Shown piece after piece: positions 36,642 to 49,900 of a stretch of 64,000 nt of DNA. The notes under the pieces were generated by a model that saw nothing but the letters and a program-made list of their open reading frames with translations, was not told the origin of the DNA and made no database searches. Made by a program: the position numbers and the translations under genes. Positions within the stretch are counted from its first letter, which is position 1, and each line of letters starts with the position of its first letter. This DNA comes from Lycium barbarum (Eukaryota; Streptophyta; Magnoliopsida; Solanales; Solanaceae), in NCBI RefSeq assembly GCF_019175385.1, contig NC_083344.1, forward strand, positions 25,484,231-25,548,230, given 5' to 3'.

Positions 36642-39600
36642 TGTCACGACCCAAACCCCGTGGGCCGCGACTGGTACCCTAACTGGGTACCCATACGTAC
36701 CTACCTGATCGAATTCGAACCATACAAATTTTTTTTTTTTTTTTTTGTGTTTCAAAACAGAAGTACAGAAGTAGGCCGATACAAGTACGGCACGCGCGTA
36801 ACATACGTATATATATACATATATACCTGAACATACAGATATTTACAAGTAAGCCGATAAGGCTAACATACAGACGAAACCCGTAACCCACACATCTATC
36901 TACAGGCCTCTACAGACATACAGAATCATATGACGGGACAGGGCCCCGCCGTACCCAGAATATACAGACATACGGAGTACACAAAGACAGAAGATATATA
37001 TACCAAAGATATATGCTCCGAGTCAAAGGAGCTCTTCAAGTAGCAGAGTCGGAAACCTACGCGGGCGGCGTATCACCTGGTGCGTCTGTACCTGCGGGCA
37101 TGTAGCGCAGCCCCCGAAGAACGGGGGTCAGTACGGAAAATGTACCGAGTATGTAAAGCAGAAACGTAACGGATATAAACATAGTCCGAACTAGAGTCGC
37201 AGAAATATAACGGGCAAAATCATAAGTCAAACTGACGGACAGAGTTATGATCCAGACAGACATACAGAATCGTGTTACACACAAGTGGACAGAATTATAG
37301 TTCGGACAGACAGACGAAATCATAAGACGGACAGACGAGCAGAATCTGAATCCATACGGACATACAGAAGCAGAAGCCATACGGACAAACAGAAATAGTC
37401 GTAACATAGACGGACAGACAGACAGTAGTATGACGGACAGAATTATGCATGCAGAGTAGCACAGAGTCATACAAAATCATACAAAGGCGTGTGCTTTATA
37501 AATACAGATGGCACACGCATATATTCATACAGATCCCGGCCCTGTCTGGGGGCGCGGTAACAGAACCCGGCCCTCTTAGTACGGGACGCGGTGGACAGAC
37601 AGAATCAAATCAGATCATATGCCATCCTGGCCGCCATCCCCATACACAGATCATACAGACATACAGATCCCGGCCCGTACGCCGAGGGACGCGGTGAACA
37701 ATGCAGAGAAATATGCACGATAACAGAACCTGGCCCGGGTCGCAGTGAAAGAATGCATTGAGACAGACACGAATCGATAAATGAGAAACCACCTACCTAC
37801 AGACTCAACATACAGACTCGATCAAACTGAAGGGGTGCCAAACGGCGAGCCAAAATCAGAATATCCAGATAATATGCATAGTACGCGCCTATATCCTAGT
37901 TGGGAAGGCACGACAGATTATCATCAGAATGGGATTCTCGGATGTCCAGAAATCATATTGTATAAACTACACAAAAATAGCCATAATATACATAAAATAA
38001 TAGTTCAGAAATTTTTGGAGAAAATCGGACCAAAACAGATGTATTTTAAAATCGTACCGGAAGTATCGGGCCTTGTGGGCCCACCTCGGACCAATCCGAG
38101 GCTACATGCGTAAATTATGGATAATTGACCTTATGAGGTCACCCATACTCATGCGGAAGTGTTCCGACTCCGTTTGGGGAAATTTTGTACAAAATCTCAC
38201 TTTAAGGGCTATTTGTAAGAAAATAGGTTCAATTGAATTGAAGGAATTGGAGCGGTTTTCCGTCTCGAATTCCGGGGAACAGAGTCGGACTTAAGGCTCG
38301 CGGCCGAGCCTACCACATCCAGAACATGCCTAGGAACGTAAAGAAGTGCTTCACATACCTCGATGGCGCCTTAAGCTCGCTTGGCGTCACTCCAAATTTC
38401 GTCCAAAATCTGGAAATGGTCAAGTTTACCATTTGGTTAGTTTCATTCTTTCAATATTCCAACTTTACACATACTTGCCTACCGAAATTTCGGCAGCATT
38501 TCCTCTGTATATACGACATCCCCGAGACTTAGCTCGGCTTACTTTATCAACACAACAACCCAGAGGAGACATCCAAACAACAACAAACATCAATAAACAC
38601 TAAATCATACGCTATGGCATTATTAGCCATCTTTCGACACAACGAATCATCTTTCGTTTCAAACTTACATTTCCAACCAAAACTTATTATTTTCATATCC
38701 ATCATCCATCAAAATCATTACGACACACATCGGAGGCATCCATACCATGTTCACATAATATTCACAAGATACGCAAACGTTCAACTTTCTATCAAATCAC
38801 TATCTTTCCTAACTTTCAACATACGAGTTCATAAACACACTTTCATATTCCGAGTTCATTATCATCAATCTACTTCACAAAGCCATAACACAATTAACAT
38901 ACAACAAAAATCAAATTCACATTCCATACTACACATAGTACCACACGGCCAACATACTATATTTTCCAACTCCCACTAATTCATCCCACTTTCCTTTCTA
39001 ATACAATTTCCACCATACAACAACTAAATTACAACATGAACTCAAATCATTCAAAACATGTGACTCATACCCACCTATTCGGCCAACACCCCTTTGATCC
39101 CACACACAAAATTTCCATATTTTTCATTCATTCACACATACTACAACATACATACATCATTTTTAACACAACAAAAGCATGAAATCCTTACCTTTCTTCA
39201 AGTTCTTCACTTGGAGGATGAAATTGTTTTCTTACCACAATCTTTATATCAACTTGTAGAGAATCTTGTGCTTAGCAATAATCTCTCAAGAGATGAACTC
39301 TTTAAACCAAAGGATTGGCTTCAAAAAAAAAATTTCTTTCTTTTCTTTCCTTTTTTTTTTCTCCAAAACCCGAACCCTCTCCTTTTTTTTTTTTTTTGTT
39401 TTGATCTTGTTTCTTGAATGATCTTGTGATAAGGATGTATATATATTTATCACATGGTAATTATATAACAACCATGGGCTTGGGCTATGCCTTGTGGCCG
39501 GTTGGGCCATTCCCAATTGGGCCTCTTTTCTTTTTTTTTTTTTTTTTTTTGAGCCCACTTGGCTAATTTTTTTTTGTAATTCATGGAACAAGTTTCCAAA

Positions 39601-39753
39601 ATTCCAATTTTGCCCTTGGCCACCTTTCGTAATTCCATCCCATTGAATTCATAACTCACACATTCATACCAAGTAATGTCCAATAGTGGCCTTATTCATC
39701 ACAAGTCAATTTATCTTGAACTTTCCGAATGAACAAAAATGTCGGATGTAACA
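36642..39753 (-). repeat. LARD element, 5' LTR
   Basis: It is nearly identical to 30734-33845 (see that entry) and adjoins the primer site, so it is the 5' LTR and would hold the active promoter: putative core block 38478-38514, donor-like site 38348-38360, hairpin block 37092-37148. Confidence 0.95.
37092..37148 (-). promoter_or_regulatory. Triple-hairpin block in LARD 5' LTR
   Basis: Identical to the copy at 31182-31238. Being in the 5' LTR, this copy would lie in the transcribed leader if transcription starts at the putative promoter near 38480. Confidence 0.75.
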
Positions 39754-40114
39754 GATTTATTTCAAGGCTTAAGACAAGCACATAAAAACGAGTCTAATAA
39801 TAGTATAAATTTTCTTGAATATAGATTTACGAGCCTGGGAGGACAAGTGTTGAGTAGTTAAAGTTAAGGCGACCAAAAAGGTATGTTAAGGCTCGTCCCT
39901 TTCTTTCAAAGGCATGATTCCTATGGTATGATTCCATAAATGTTTCCATAACCTCCTTGTTTTCAAAAGCTAGAAGTTCATGATTCTTAAATCTTCTCAT
40001 AATGTTAAAGATGAGAATGATTCTTTGATGATTACAATGACAATGATGATTTTATGTTAAAGGTTCCAAGTCTATGATTTCAATGTTATTATGAGAATGT
40101 TGAGTTATTTCATG

Positions 40115-42588
40115 TGTCACGACCTGACTAGGGGCCATGACGGCTACCCGGGGATAACCACCGAGCACCACTCATTCTATTACTCATCGTACTCATCCTG
40201 CGCTCATTCATTATTCTCATGCTTATAATCATAGGAGAACCATTTTCACTTTGAAACATATTTACCTTTAATTACATAAGCCCTTCGGCTATCAAAATAA
40301 TACACATACCATAAGGACATCGTGACACCATACTACCTACACATACGTATCTACGAGCCTCTACTAGAGTACTAGACATATGGACGGGACAGGACCCCAT
40401 CGTGCCCAAAACATATATACACAAAATAATAAATCAATGGCACCTCCGGGACAATGGAGTGCTCACAAGGTATGCTGATAGCTCCTAAGAATCTGGATCA
40501 CCTCCTTGTCTGCCTGTGGGCATGAACACAGCGTCCAAAGAAAGGGACGTTAGTACGAGCATTGTACTGAGTATGTAAGGTATAAACAACAACAATACAT
40601 CAATGAAATAAGGAGACATCAAGTGAAGGACAACCTGTAACTGACTGTCAATTTTGATAGAAATAAAGTATGCTAACTCACTTCATAAACATCATCATAT
40701 CATGTATGCATATCTATATAAGCTGCCCGACCATATAGGTACGGTGTGATCATCATTAGCCCACGTCCAGGCCTCCCGCGTCCGGGGTAACCATCTCATG
40801 CTGCCCACTAGTGGTGTCTACCCATGCCATCTAGATGTGGTGTGTATGTTGCCCGCCTTAGCGGTGTCTGCCCGGCCATATAGGCGCGGTGTAATATCAT
40901 CATCACATACATCCATAGGCTTATCATAACCTTATCATAAACTTATCATAATGCATGCATGAGAACTCAAGAAAACTATACTTTATCGAGGTGACATAAG
41001 GTGTTGAACCCCCGATTCCATTATGGAGCATTCATAAGCATTCTGCCTCACCTTGAAGGAATTAGCATATAAGGTGAGTGTGGCACAAAGAACAACATCA
41101 ATAAATGATAATTTGGATCATTAGCTTTGTAGAAGCATCATATCATGAACTTTAGAATCTTTAGACTTACTCTCATCATCGTCATTATTATGCTCGTAAC
41201 GTATCTCTTACTTTATCTCATATGAGGCTCTCCATGGACATAGACTTATAATTTTCGGAATGTAAGAAGGTCATGGAGAATAAGAAAAAATCATGTCATA
41301 AGATTCATGCCTGAGAAAGGAGGGACTAGCCTTACATACCTTTTCGTTTAGCTATTCTATCGCTTGATCGTTCTCCTTCGATGCTCACGTTTCTACCTTC
41401 AAGAGAGTTCGCATTAATATTAGCTAATCGATCACATAAACATGCTCAACTAAAGATAGAGAAAATTTGGCAGCATTTCCTTTGTTTATACAACTTTCCT
41501 CATATCATGTATCAACTCCCAAACGTCTATAATAACATTCATAATATTATAACCAACAATCTTCATTCACCTACACTATCCACATTTCCCAATTTAACTT
41601 CAATTCATCCATAATCATGGTCATAGTACACTATTACGTTCTCTCATATATAGTGGTTATCTCATGTTCTTAATATCATTTGTAACATATTCATACTCAT
41701 AACATATCAAGAATCATGACTCATTCCAAGCTACTACTCAAAATCTCATCATTCTCATCTTTGTAACCCATTTTCTATCCCCTTTCATAATCCAAGTATT
41801 TCAACCTCTCAGTACTTTAAACAATATGGAAAGATCATAAAGCTTACCTTAGATAGTGTGGGAATGAGCTTTGAGTGGAAATACTTCACTTGAGCAAAAC
41901 CCTAGTTCCACTTCCAATGAGATTTCTTATCTTGGATGAACCCTAACGAGTTTCTTACACTTGATTCTCTTGGTTTGATGAAGTTTATCATGAATTTCTT
42001 TTGATTTCTTATGGAAGAAGTGTGTGGAACTCTCTAGAAGCCTTGAGAGAGATGGAGAAGTGTGGGAAATGAAATTGGTGAAGTGGAATCACATTTAAAT
42101 ACTTGAACTAACTCAGCCCGTCGGGACTTCCACGGACACTTATACGGTCCGTATAAGTGACCGTACTTCACCATCAGAGAAACAACATTTCTGTTGGGTG
42201 CTATACGGACCGTATAATGTTATACGGACTGTATAAGCGGTCGTATAACCCCATGTTCCTGAAATGATTTCCGTCGTTTCATTTGATCTCCAATCCTTAT
42301 GGAACCTTCTTAACACTTGTTTAACACCTCATTAACAATCTAAGGATCATTATAACTCTTCCTTAAGACATCATTAAGTCAACATTAGCACGATACTTTA
42401 TGGAGCTTTTCCAAAACACAACATACGTTTTGCCTTCCTTAAGGAACTTTCTCCTCTTACTTCCAACGTCTTTGGAATCTTAATTAGAATCATCAAATGC
42501 TATTTCTCACTTATTAAGACATCGTATACTTTGTGCCCTCCGTTAGTCTATTCACTGTACATCAACGAAAAATTTTCGAGGTGTAACA
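40115..42588 (-). mobile_element. Solo LTR E, TSD TCATG
   Basis: The plus strand runs TGTCACGACCTG to GAGGTGTAACA, 2474 bp, with TCATG at 40110-40114 and 42589-42593. The minus strand starts TGTTACACCTCG, so it is family A/F in reverse. ACGGNCCGT palindromes at 42120-42250; GGAAATGCTGCC promoter block at 41461-41490; donor-like site 41328-41342; hairpin block 40514-40570. Confidence 0.93.
40514..40570 (-). promoter_or_regulatory. Triple-hairpin block in solo LTR E
   Basis: The stems are TCAGTAC/GTACTAA (one mismatch), CGTCC/GGACG and CTGTG/CACAG. As in A, both arms of stems two and three differ from B and C yet pair. Confidence 0.7.
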
Positions 42589-43143
42589 TCATGATCTTCT
42601 CGATTTTATTCATTGTTGTTGATCTCACCTTATAATAATTGTTCCTTCAAGGTGAGATAGAGCGATGATGATTATTCCATAATATAATCGGAGATTACCG
42701 ACCTTATGTCACTCCGATAGAGTTATAGCTTTCTGTGAGCTCTCATGCATACTACTTATGTTATATATATATATGGGGTTATGGGAAAGGGTGAAGCGTT
42801 ATATACGCATAGCCACCAGATCAGTTGGTATATTATGAAATCGTCCCAGATGTGGTCCCAGATGCGGGATACCCAGACGCGGGATATATGGTTAAATGGA
42901 TCGGGTTGTTCTTGCCTCAGCACTATTATATACATATGTATCGGGTTGCACGTTCCGCAGCACTATTATGATATATATGTATGAGAAAAATTTCATGAAA
43001 AGCTAAGCATGCATGGTATCCGCCTTAAGAGGCAATTAGATATACAGGTTATTCCCTTATCTCATGTTATGCTCTATATTTTTCATTATGTTATTTTCCA
43101 TGTTCGGTATCTCTTACTATGTTACTATTCATGCCTTACATAC

Positions 43144-43200
43144 TCAGTACATTGTTCGTACTGACGTCCCTTCTTGTAGACTCTGCGTTCATGCCTGCAG
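43144..43200 (+). promoter_or_regulatory. Triple-hairpin block in solo LTR F (partly eroded)
   Basis: Stem one TCAGTAC/GTACTGA is perfect. Stem two is reduced to GTC/GAC. Stem three CTGC/GCAG remains and ends CCTGCAG|GT. Confidence 0.6.
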
Positions 43201-46190
43201 GTTCAGGAAGTCATTCGGATGAGCCAGACCAGTAGGATCTCCTCAGCCGCAGTCAGTGCGCTCCATTTGATCCGGAGCTGCAGCTTTTGGTATGCTATTT
43301 ATGATGTGTACGGATGTGGGAATGACAGGACCTTGTCTTGTCTTTCTACTCCATAAAGGTCTGTAGACAGTTGTAAATAGTGGGAATATCATGTAGCTTT
43401 ATGGTCTACTATTTTCCGTACAGCGCATGCAGTGGCCATGTGGGACTGTGTTGTCATTTGTTGCATGTATGCCTATATATACATATCCACGTGTATAAAT
43501 TATGAGTTTTTCGAGACATAATTTATTGCATAAGTTTTGCAGCAGATGCTATCGCTCAGATATGAGTTATAAATGGGCCACCAGGTTATTCAGCATATGG
43601 CAAGTACGAGTTTAGGGGTGCTTGGTCAGCAGGAATCGGGCACTCGTCACGGTCCATGGGTTTGGGTCGTGACAGTAAACATCGGGGGTATATGCATAAT
43701 TTTAAAAGTTTCATCAATTACATTAGTTCCGGAATGTGATTTTTTATTTAGTCAAGCCTTTGGTTCGGGTCTCGAGACGTTTTGGTGTGTTTTGGGTCAC
43801 TAGTTGGAAATTTGAGTTTTTTATGTTTTGAGGTTAACCTTGGTCAACACCGGGTCAAGACGACCTCATTTGGGAATTTTGAGTGCGCGAGCGAGTTCGA
43901 ATCGTGTTTTATGATAGAAATGCATATTTGATTTGTGTCTGGGGGGGGGGGGGGGGATTCCGAATGAGTTTCGGGTGTTGGATTGAGATTTTGGGAAAAC
44001 CAGAAAATTGGCTTCAACTGTCATCTGGTTTCCTTCATCGCAATCGCGATGAGGGTCACATGACGGTGATGAAATAAGAGAAAGCGGGTCGCGATCATGC
44101 AGAGGAAAAACTGGGTTGGGTCGGATTTAATGCCTTGTGATCGCGATGATAGGCCTCGCGATCGCGAAGGACAAATCGTAGTTGGGCAGATTTAAAACCC
44201 TAAATTCAAGTTTCATTCTTCATACACCTATTTTAGAAGCTATAGAGCTCATATTAAGGTGATTTCAAGAGCTAATTGCAAGTTTCTTCATCGGGGTAAG
44301 TTCTAAACCTTAATCTAAGTTTTTATCCATGATTCCTTCCCTAAATTTATGTTCCTATTCTTGATTTCTAAGTAGTGAAATTAGGGTTTTCATGGAAATG
44401 GGTTCTCTATGAGATTTATGATTTAAGGGTTCAAGTGTGGTTAGAACTTCATGATTTTTAGGATATGGACTATCTAGGCTATGGTTAAGACGAATTTATG
44501 CTTAATTTCCAGTTTTGATTGTGGGCTCAGGTTCACCCTTTTTTTGTTCAATTTTGGGTTCCAAACTAAAGTTTAGCAATATGGGTATTTGTTGGATTCG
44601 TGACCTCGTAGAGTACTGTTTTGACTATGATGAACTCGATTTCACAATCAAATTACTATTTTGACCATCGGGGTTTGGGACGGGGTTTTGGGTTGACTCT
44701 TTGGACCCAAATCCTTTATACAATAATATATGTTAGATTTGTATTTTTATGTAAATATCATATTTGAACAGATTGGGCTCAGAGGAAAGGGAAGGCTGTG
44801 GAGTGACTCTTCGACTTCGGATTCAGGCAAGTTGAAACTTATTAGACCCTTTATGTAGTGTTATGTGTTGGTTAATGTAATTAAGAGGCATAACGGGGTA
44901 TTGGGCGTCGCGTACTCGTGAGGTGACGAGCACTTATGCGGGTACCGGTGTAACTGTATGAGTAAATAATACATGAAACAAATAAGCTAAGTGACGGGGA
45001 TTATGTGTTTAGCCTTCGGGCCATGAGGAATGGTGGATAAATCTATTTAGGTTGGTATAATTGCTGCTTATTTGGGCTATGGTGGCCACTTTATCGAATA
45101 CTTGTGATTATTGACATTTACATTCATCACTCCATATCTCGTCTAAACTATGCAAAGGATATATATACTTGATATTGTGCATTTGTATGGTGTACGCATA
45201 TCCATTCATACTTTCATGATATTATTGGCATTTGATTGATGAAAGACACGACAGGGGACTGGGAGGCCAGATATTAGATATGGTACATGGACAAAGTGAT
45301 GATGATGATTTAGCCAAACGGCTGAGACCCGATATGATGTGGGAGATCTGGTATTCCAGGTGGATATATGGACCTCGTGAGTTCCCATAGGTCACTTGAA
45401 ACCTACTGCAGGAGCGTGTGTATACCGGTGCATATAGCTGTTGCGTTGCATGTTATTCACTTGCATTGCATGCATTATTTACATATCACATTACTTATGT
45501 TTGTTTGACTTGATTTCATGCTCTATGTGCGTTAAGGGTATAAAGATGGGATCTTTATGCTTATACTTGATGGGATCTTTACACTTACTCTTGACTTAAA
45601 ACAATGGAAAGGTTGAACCTTCATGATTATTCTAGAAAGGAATGGACCTTATGATTTGATTGTAATGTGAGGCTCTTATCTACTTATTGTATGCTTATAA
45701 ATTGTTAATTGGAGACTAACTAAGCAAGAAGAGAAGTATCGAAAGTACCAACCCTCATCATCACTATAGTTTAGGGATGGCCAACGATGCTGCTGGGCAC
45801 ACGTGCTTCCCGTACTCACTCTACACTTGTTGCACCCTTTGTGTGCAGGATTAGATCCTGAGACGAGCGGAGGACGAGGTTCGTAGAGCTTTGGAGTAGT
45901 TTTGGAGTCCAGGGTGAGATGGTAAGGGTCCCACAACACCGGACTTCACTCTCATGTTTATTTCCCGTCTTTCTTCAATACAGACTTCTATGTAGTATTT
46001 TCCAGACTTGTATTCAGATTAGTCGCTCATGTATTGTGACTTTCAGATTCTAGGGAGATGTATTGACTTAGGTTATTGTCCTTATTTCTATTAGACCTAT
46101 GATGAGACTTATTATGGTTCTTCTTTACATTTCCGCTATTTACTTATATTTCGCGACTTAGGTGAAATTTGGGGAATTTGCGTCGTGACA

Positions 46191-46586
46191 AACGAACGAC
46201 AAGATAATGGCAAACTACGATGACTGTTTTCACGATTGCATTTTAAACATAAGTCAAATAGGAATTTCTTTCAGAACTTCAGCTGGCAAAGTATCATTCC
46301 CAAAGTTTGAACAATGTCTTTGATTGTGAAGACATATTTGAATGTTTACAATCTATATAGCTAAACAAATTTCCTACAGGTTTGTTTAGTGAACTGCAGT
46401 TGTACAACCCCAACTTTGAGAATTTACAGAATTAGTGCATGGAACTGCATTTAGTGAAACAACCTACAAAGAACAAATTGGACAATTTATGAGCTTAAAT
46501 CTCAAGAGTTGCTTAACCTGCGTACATACATGACTACTTATACATTATTAGAAAAGGACCAAATATATCTGAATAGGTGTTTGTAT
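46191..46586 (-). other. 3' untranslated/downstream region of the coiled-coil gene
   Basis: This is AT-rich sequence between the stop codon at 46587-46589 and the end of the G1 LTR. I see no other gene. The real polyadenylation site cannot be fixed from sequence alone. Confidence 0.5.
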
Positions 46587-46965
46587 CTATTTGCTCGTTG
46601 CTGAGTCACCAGATTTCAACTCTTTCTCCAGCTCATCAAATTCCCAGTCACCAATCTCTTCCGCGGAGTAATCGCGATTTATCTTACCAAATTCAGATTC
46701 TAGCTTTGCCAACTCTGCTTCAGGGTCCAGGACCTGCTCTGTTTTGGCAGATGGCGGCTCATTTTTCTTCTTTTCCCCTGATACAGCAGTTTCTATGGCC
46801 TGCTCTGAAGGATGCGAAATATTACCATCTACCATTTCATGGGAAGAAGCGTCTTCCTCTTCGACTGGGATTTCCATTTCCAGATTCGGTCTTTCAATCG
46901 ATTCGAATTCCTTTCTTAGCTTCTCAATGCTTTCAAATAGCTTTTTTATTTTTGGATCGTCTTTC
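46587..46965 (-). CDS. Coiled-coil gene, terminal exon
   Basis: Acceptor TCTTTAG at 46967-46966; stop codon 46589-46587. Encodes 125 residues. The first 30 are basic and helical (KDDPKIKKLFESIEKLRKEF). They are followed by an acidic Glu/Ser-rich stretch and a short conserved-looking end (ELAKLESEFGKIN, EIGDWEFDELEKEL). Confidence 0.88.
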
Positions 46966-49900
46966 CTAAAGAAAACGGCAGAAAGTAATTATCCAACAAA
47001 AGATATAATAAAAAGAAAACACTATAATGCACAACCAAACCTGCAGATTTTCTGTTGTTGAGTGTAGAACTGCTCCCTCATGTTGTCAACTACACTAAAG
47101 GTGGTCACAATCTGCACTTAGAAGAGATATATACCTTGAGAAATCTAGGTTGGTTTAACAAGGCACATGCAACAAAGTAGGAAAGACCAATTCGCCCAAA
47201 TATGCTTCTGAACTGATTTTTAGAAGGTATACTTTGGGTTTGTTGGTTTTAAGAAATCCTTTAACTAGGATATCAGACAGCAACAGAAAAGTGAATGGAT
47301 CATATGTGGTTCTGTTTTTCTACCTTGGTTTCATAGTCCAAGTATTCCTCCTCCAGATTTTTCTTCGGACTCAATGATTTTGACCCACCAGATCCCACAA
47401 CTGACCTGTCAGACAAAAGCAAAATAACCGTAAGACTCTGCAGTACATAATAGGAGAACGAACACATGAAAAAAGTGGACCTTACCCTTCACCTAAAGTC
47501 TTCAAGTTTTCAACATATTTAGCTATGCGATCAATAGAAGGCCTCAACTCTTTCTGTGCAAGCAACAGATATGGTTCAGAGAGATGTCCTGTGCTAAGCA
47601 CAGGGAAAGAAATTATGATCATTTACCAATTAAGTACCTCAAAAGAAGAGAGGAGTTGCACCACCAAGTTCCCAAAATAAACCTCATGCTCTTCAAGTTC
47701 AACACTACAAAAGTAAGCGCAAACCAAGAATTCATTCAGGCTAACATTTAACAAACTAAAACAGAGTATATTTTAAGATCCTTCCGGATCTGGAATATGG
47801 AAGACTGATTGTGCAGTATATCCAGTAACATACTTGACATCCTTGTCTTTACTCTCTGTAAATGAAGACTGAAGTGTCCAAGTATCTTCTAAAAAATTAA
47901 TCCATGTACTCAGGATATTTCCTTCAACTTTACAAGAGCCAATGGATTTCGTCAGCTCATCTTCCTATGAGGATGAAGAGATTGGTCATGGCAAGTGCAA
48001 GAAATGAGGATAGGAGACACATAACAGGTATACCCCGGGAACTGGAACTAGAAGCAAAGAAAAGGGAATTAATGACACAACAGATGTTCAAATAAAAGAC
48101 ACACCCTAGTTTTCAAATGAGCAACAATCTGATCATTAGCTTCATAGAACTGGTCCCTCTCTTCTCGGACATTTTGAAGGCGTACATTAGCCGCAGCCAA
48201 TGAGATATTAACCTGAAAGAAGAAACCCATTAGCCAGTACCAAAAACATGAACAGTAGCACAAAAATCAAATGCAAATTCAAACAATTTGATCATTAAAA
48301 CCAACCTTGATCCCCTTTCAAAGCAATCTCAACTTGATAGAGATAGAGAATAATAAATTATCAAAAATATTGCATCAACACAGATGGTGCAGTCACTAAT
48401 CATGTAAGTCATTAAATAATAAAATTGGTTAAGGGATGCATCATCTTAACCTCAAAAACTTTCTAAAGAGGTTACTCAGAGCACATATGTCTCTAATATT
48501 CAAACTATGTTCTGACAAGTTTCTTAAAGGGAGCATAGACCTATATCATTTCAGTGTTGTCAAAGGTGCTTAAGCTCTGAAGCGAGGCATAAAACATGTT
48601 GAGTGCTTCGCCTTTGCTTTATGGGTGCTTCAATGCCGTTATCAAGGCTTTAAGGCATACTTTTCCTTGCCAATGAGCGTAATCCTGAAGATTCGACACT
48701 AAACAATTGATATTTCACTTTATTGTGGAAAAAATTCAAGTTCTTTGCCGTATATTTGTTATTCATGATTATGATTATTAATCTTGGACTACCCATACGT
48801 ATTTCTATTTTTTCTCCATTTGCGCCTATTTTCATTAAAGCCCACACTTTATTTGAGCTTTGCGCTTAAAGCCCCAAAGGACATTAGAGATTTTTGTGAT
48901 TTTCACTGTTGATAATATTGCATCATTTTCGGAGTCATGAAACAGAGAATGATACCTTTTTATAAAATCACATGATTTTTCACAGGTTCTAAATTCTTAG
49001 AAGATAATTTGATTTTTTATTTTTTGATAAAGTACAGGTAATCTTACTCAATGGTGTTATTTTGTTCCCACATTTATCAATAACTCCTAGTCATATCTCC
49101 ATGTAGTTATTTTTAGCTCGAAGGGGTAACCCTAAATAAACAGAAGGGAATATATCCACTTCACAACTAGCATGCTAGCCAGTTCTTTGATACAACTCTC
49201 AGCATTTACTGCATACACGTCGTATTGATAAGTTAATCTTCAACCCTAAAACAGCTCCAAAAAGCAATCAGAACACCCTGAGATGTAAAACTTGTCCCGT
49301 TTCAGCTTCACACAATATTAAAGTGTCATCAACAGATAAGATTTGTGAAATAGACGAGCTAATGTTTCCCCCAACTTCAATCTGAATGCCCTTAATCCAC
49401 CCCAAAACTTAATACTTTTTTGAGCATTTCCTAAGCACCTCCACTACAATCACAAATGAAACATAGAGAAAGGGAAACATCTTACCTCAATCCCCTCAAA
49501 GATCTCAAGAATCCTTCCGAACTCCCATTAATCAAAATAGAGAACATGACTTGAAATACAAGAAATCATCCAATTTATCCATTATTTCCCAAACTTCATT
49601 TCATAACGTCTAAGAGGAACTGCCAGCTCACATGGTCATGTGCTTCACTTCTTTTTCTATGTCCAGCTTGCATAAACTCTAGGTTTTTTATTCTTTGAAT
49701 GATGATCTAGGCCCTCAGTGGCCATCAAAGAAGCATATATGATATGCCTCACCTAATAAAAGAAGTTTGATTCTAAGAAATAAACATGCGTATGATATGC
49801 CTCCCCCAATAAAAGAAATTTGATTCCAAGAAATAAACATGTGTATGACTTTCTTCAATCTCTCTGTCAAGGTCCTGGCAATTATTTTATAGATACTTCC

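Larger units (their letters stand above)
30734..39753 (-). mobile_element. Young non-autonomous LTR element (LARD type), TSD GATTT
   Basis: This is a complete element: two 3112-bp LTRs, a primer site, a polypurine tract and perfect GATTT duplications at 30729-30733 and 39754-39758. The 2.8-kb interior encodes no capsid, protease, RT or integrase. It must therefore have been moved by proteins of another element, probably a Gypsy element with a similar leader. The interior holds an acidic 193-aa frame, a 5S-derived segment and a tandem array. The sense strand is minus. Confidence 0.95.
29827..43674 (+). mobile_element. Solo LTR F, host of the LARD element and solo LTR E
   Basis: It starts TGTTACACCTCG and ends GGGTCGTGACA. 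The flanks are GTCAA (29822-29826) and GTAAA (43675-43679), a TSD with one mismatch. Net length is about 2.34 kb after removing the two nested units, close to the 2.4 kb of family members A and E. Promoter block 30691-30720; donor-like AGGTATGTTAAGGC 39879-39892; hairpin block 43144-43200. Confidence 0.85.
29630..46190 (+). mobile_element. Gypsy G1, 3' LTR, split by solo LTR F
   Basis: The ends TGTAACGACTC (29630) and GCGTCGTGACA (46190) are joined across F by removing 29827-43679, leaving about 2.7 kb. It follows G1 pol at the expected distance. U3 contains TCGCGATCGCGA-like palindromes at 44040-44170. I found no hairpin set of the shared type in it. Its outer end lies about 400 bp from the stop codon of the minus-strand gene. 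Confidence 0.8.
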
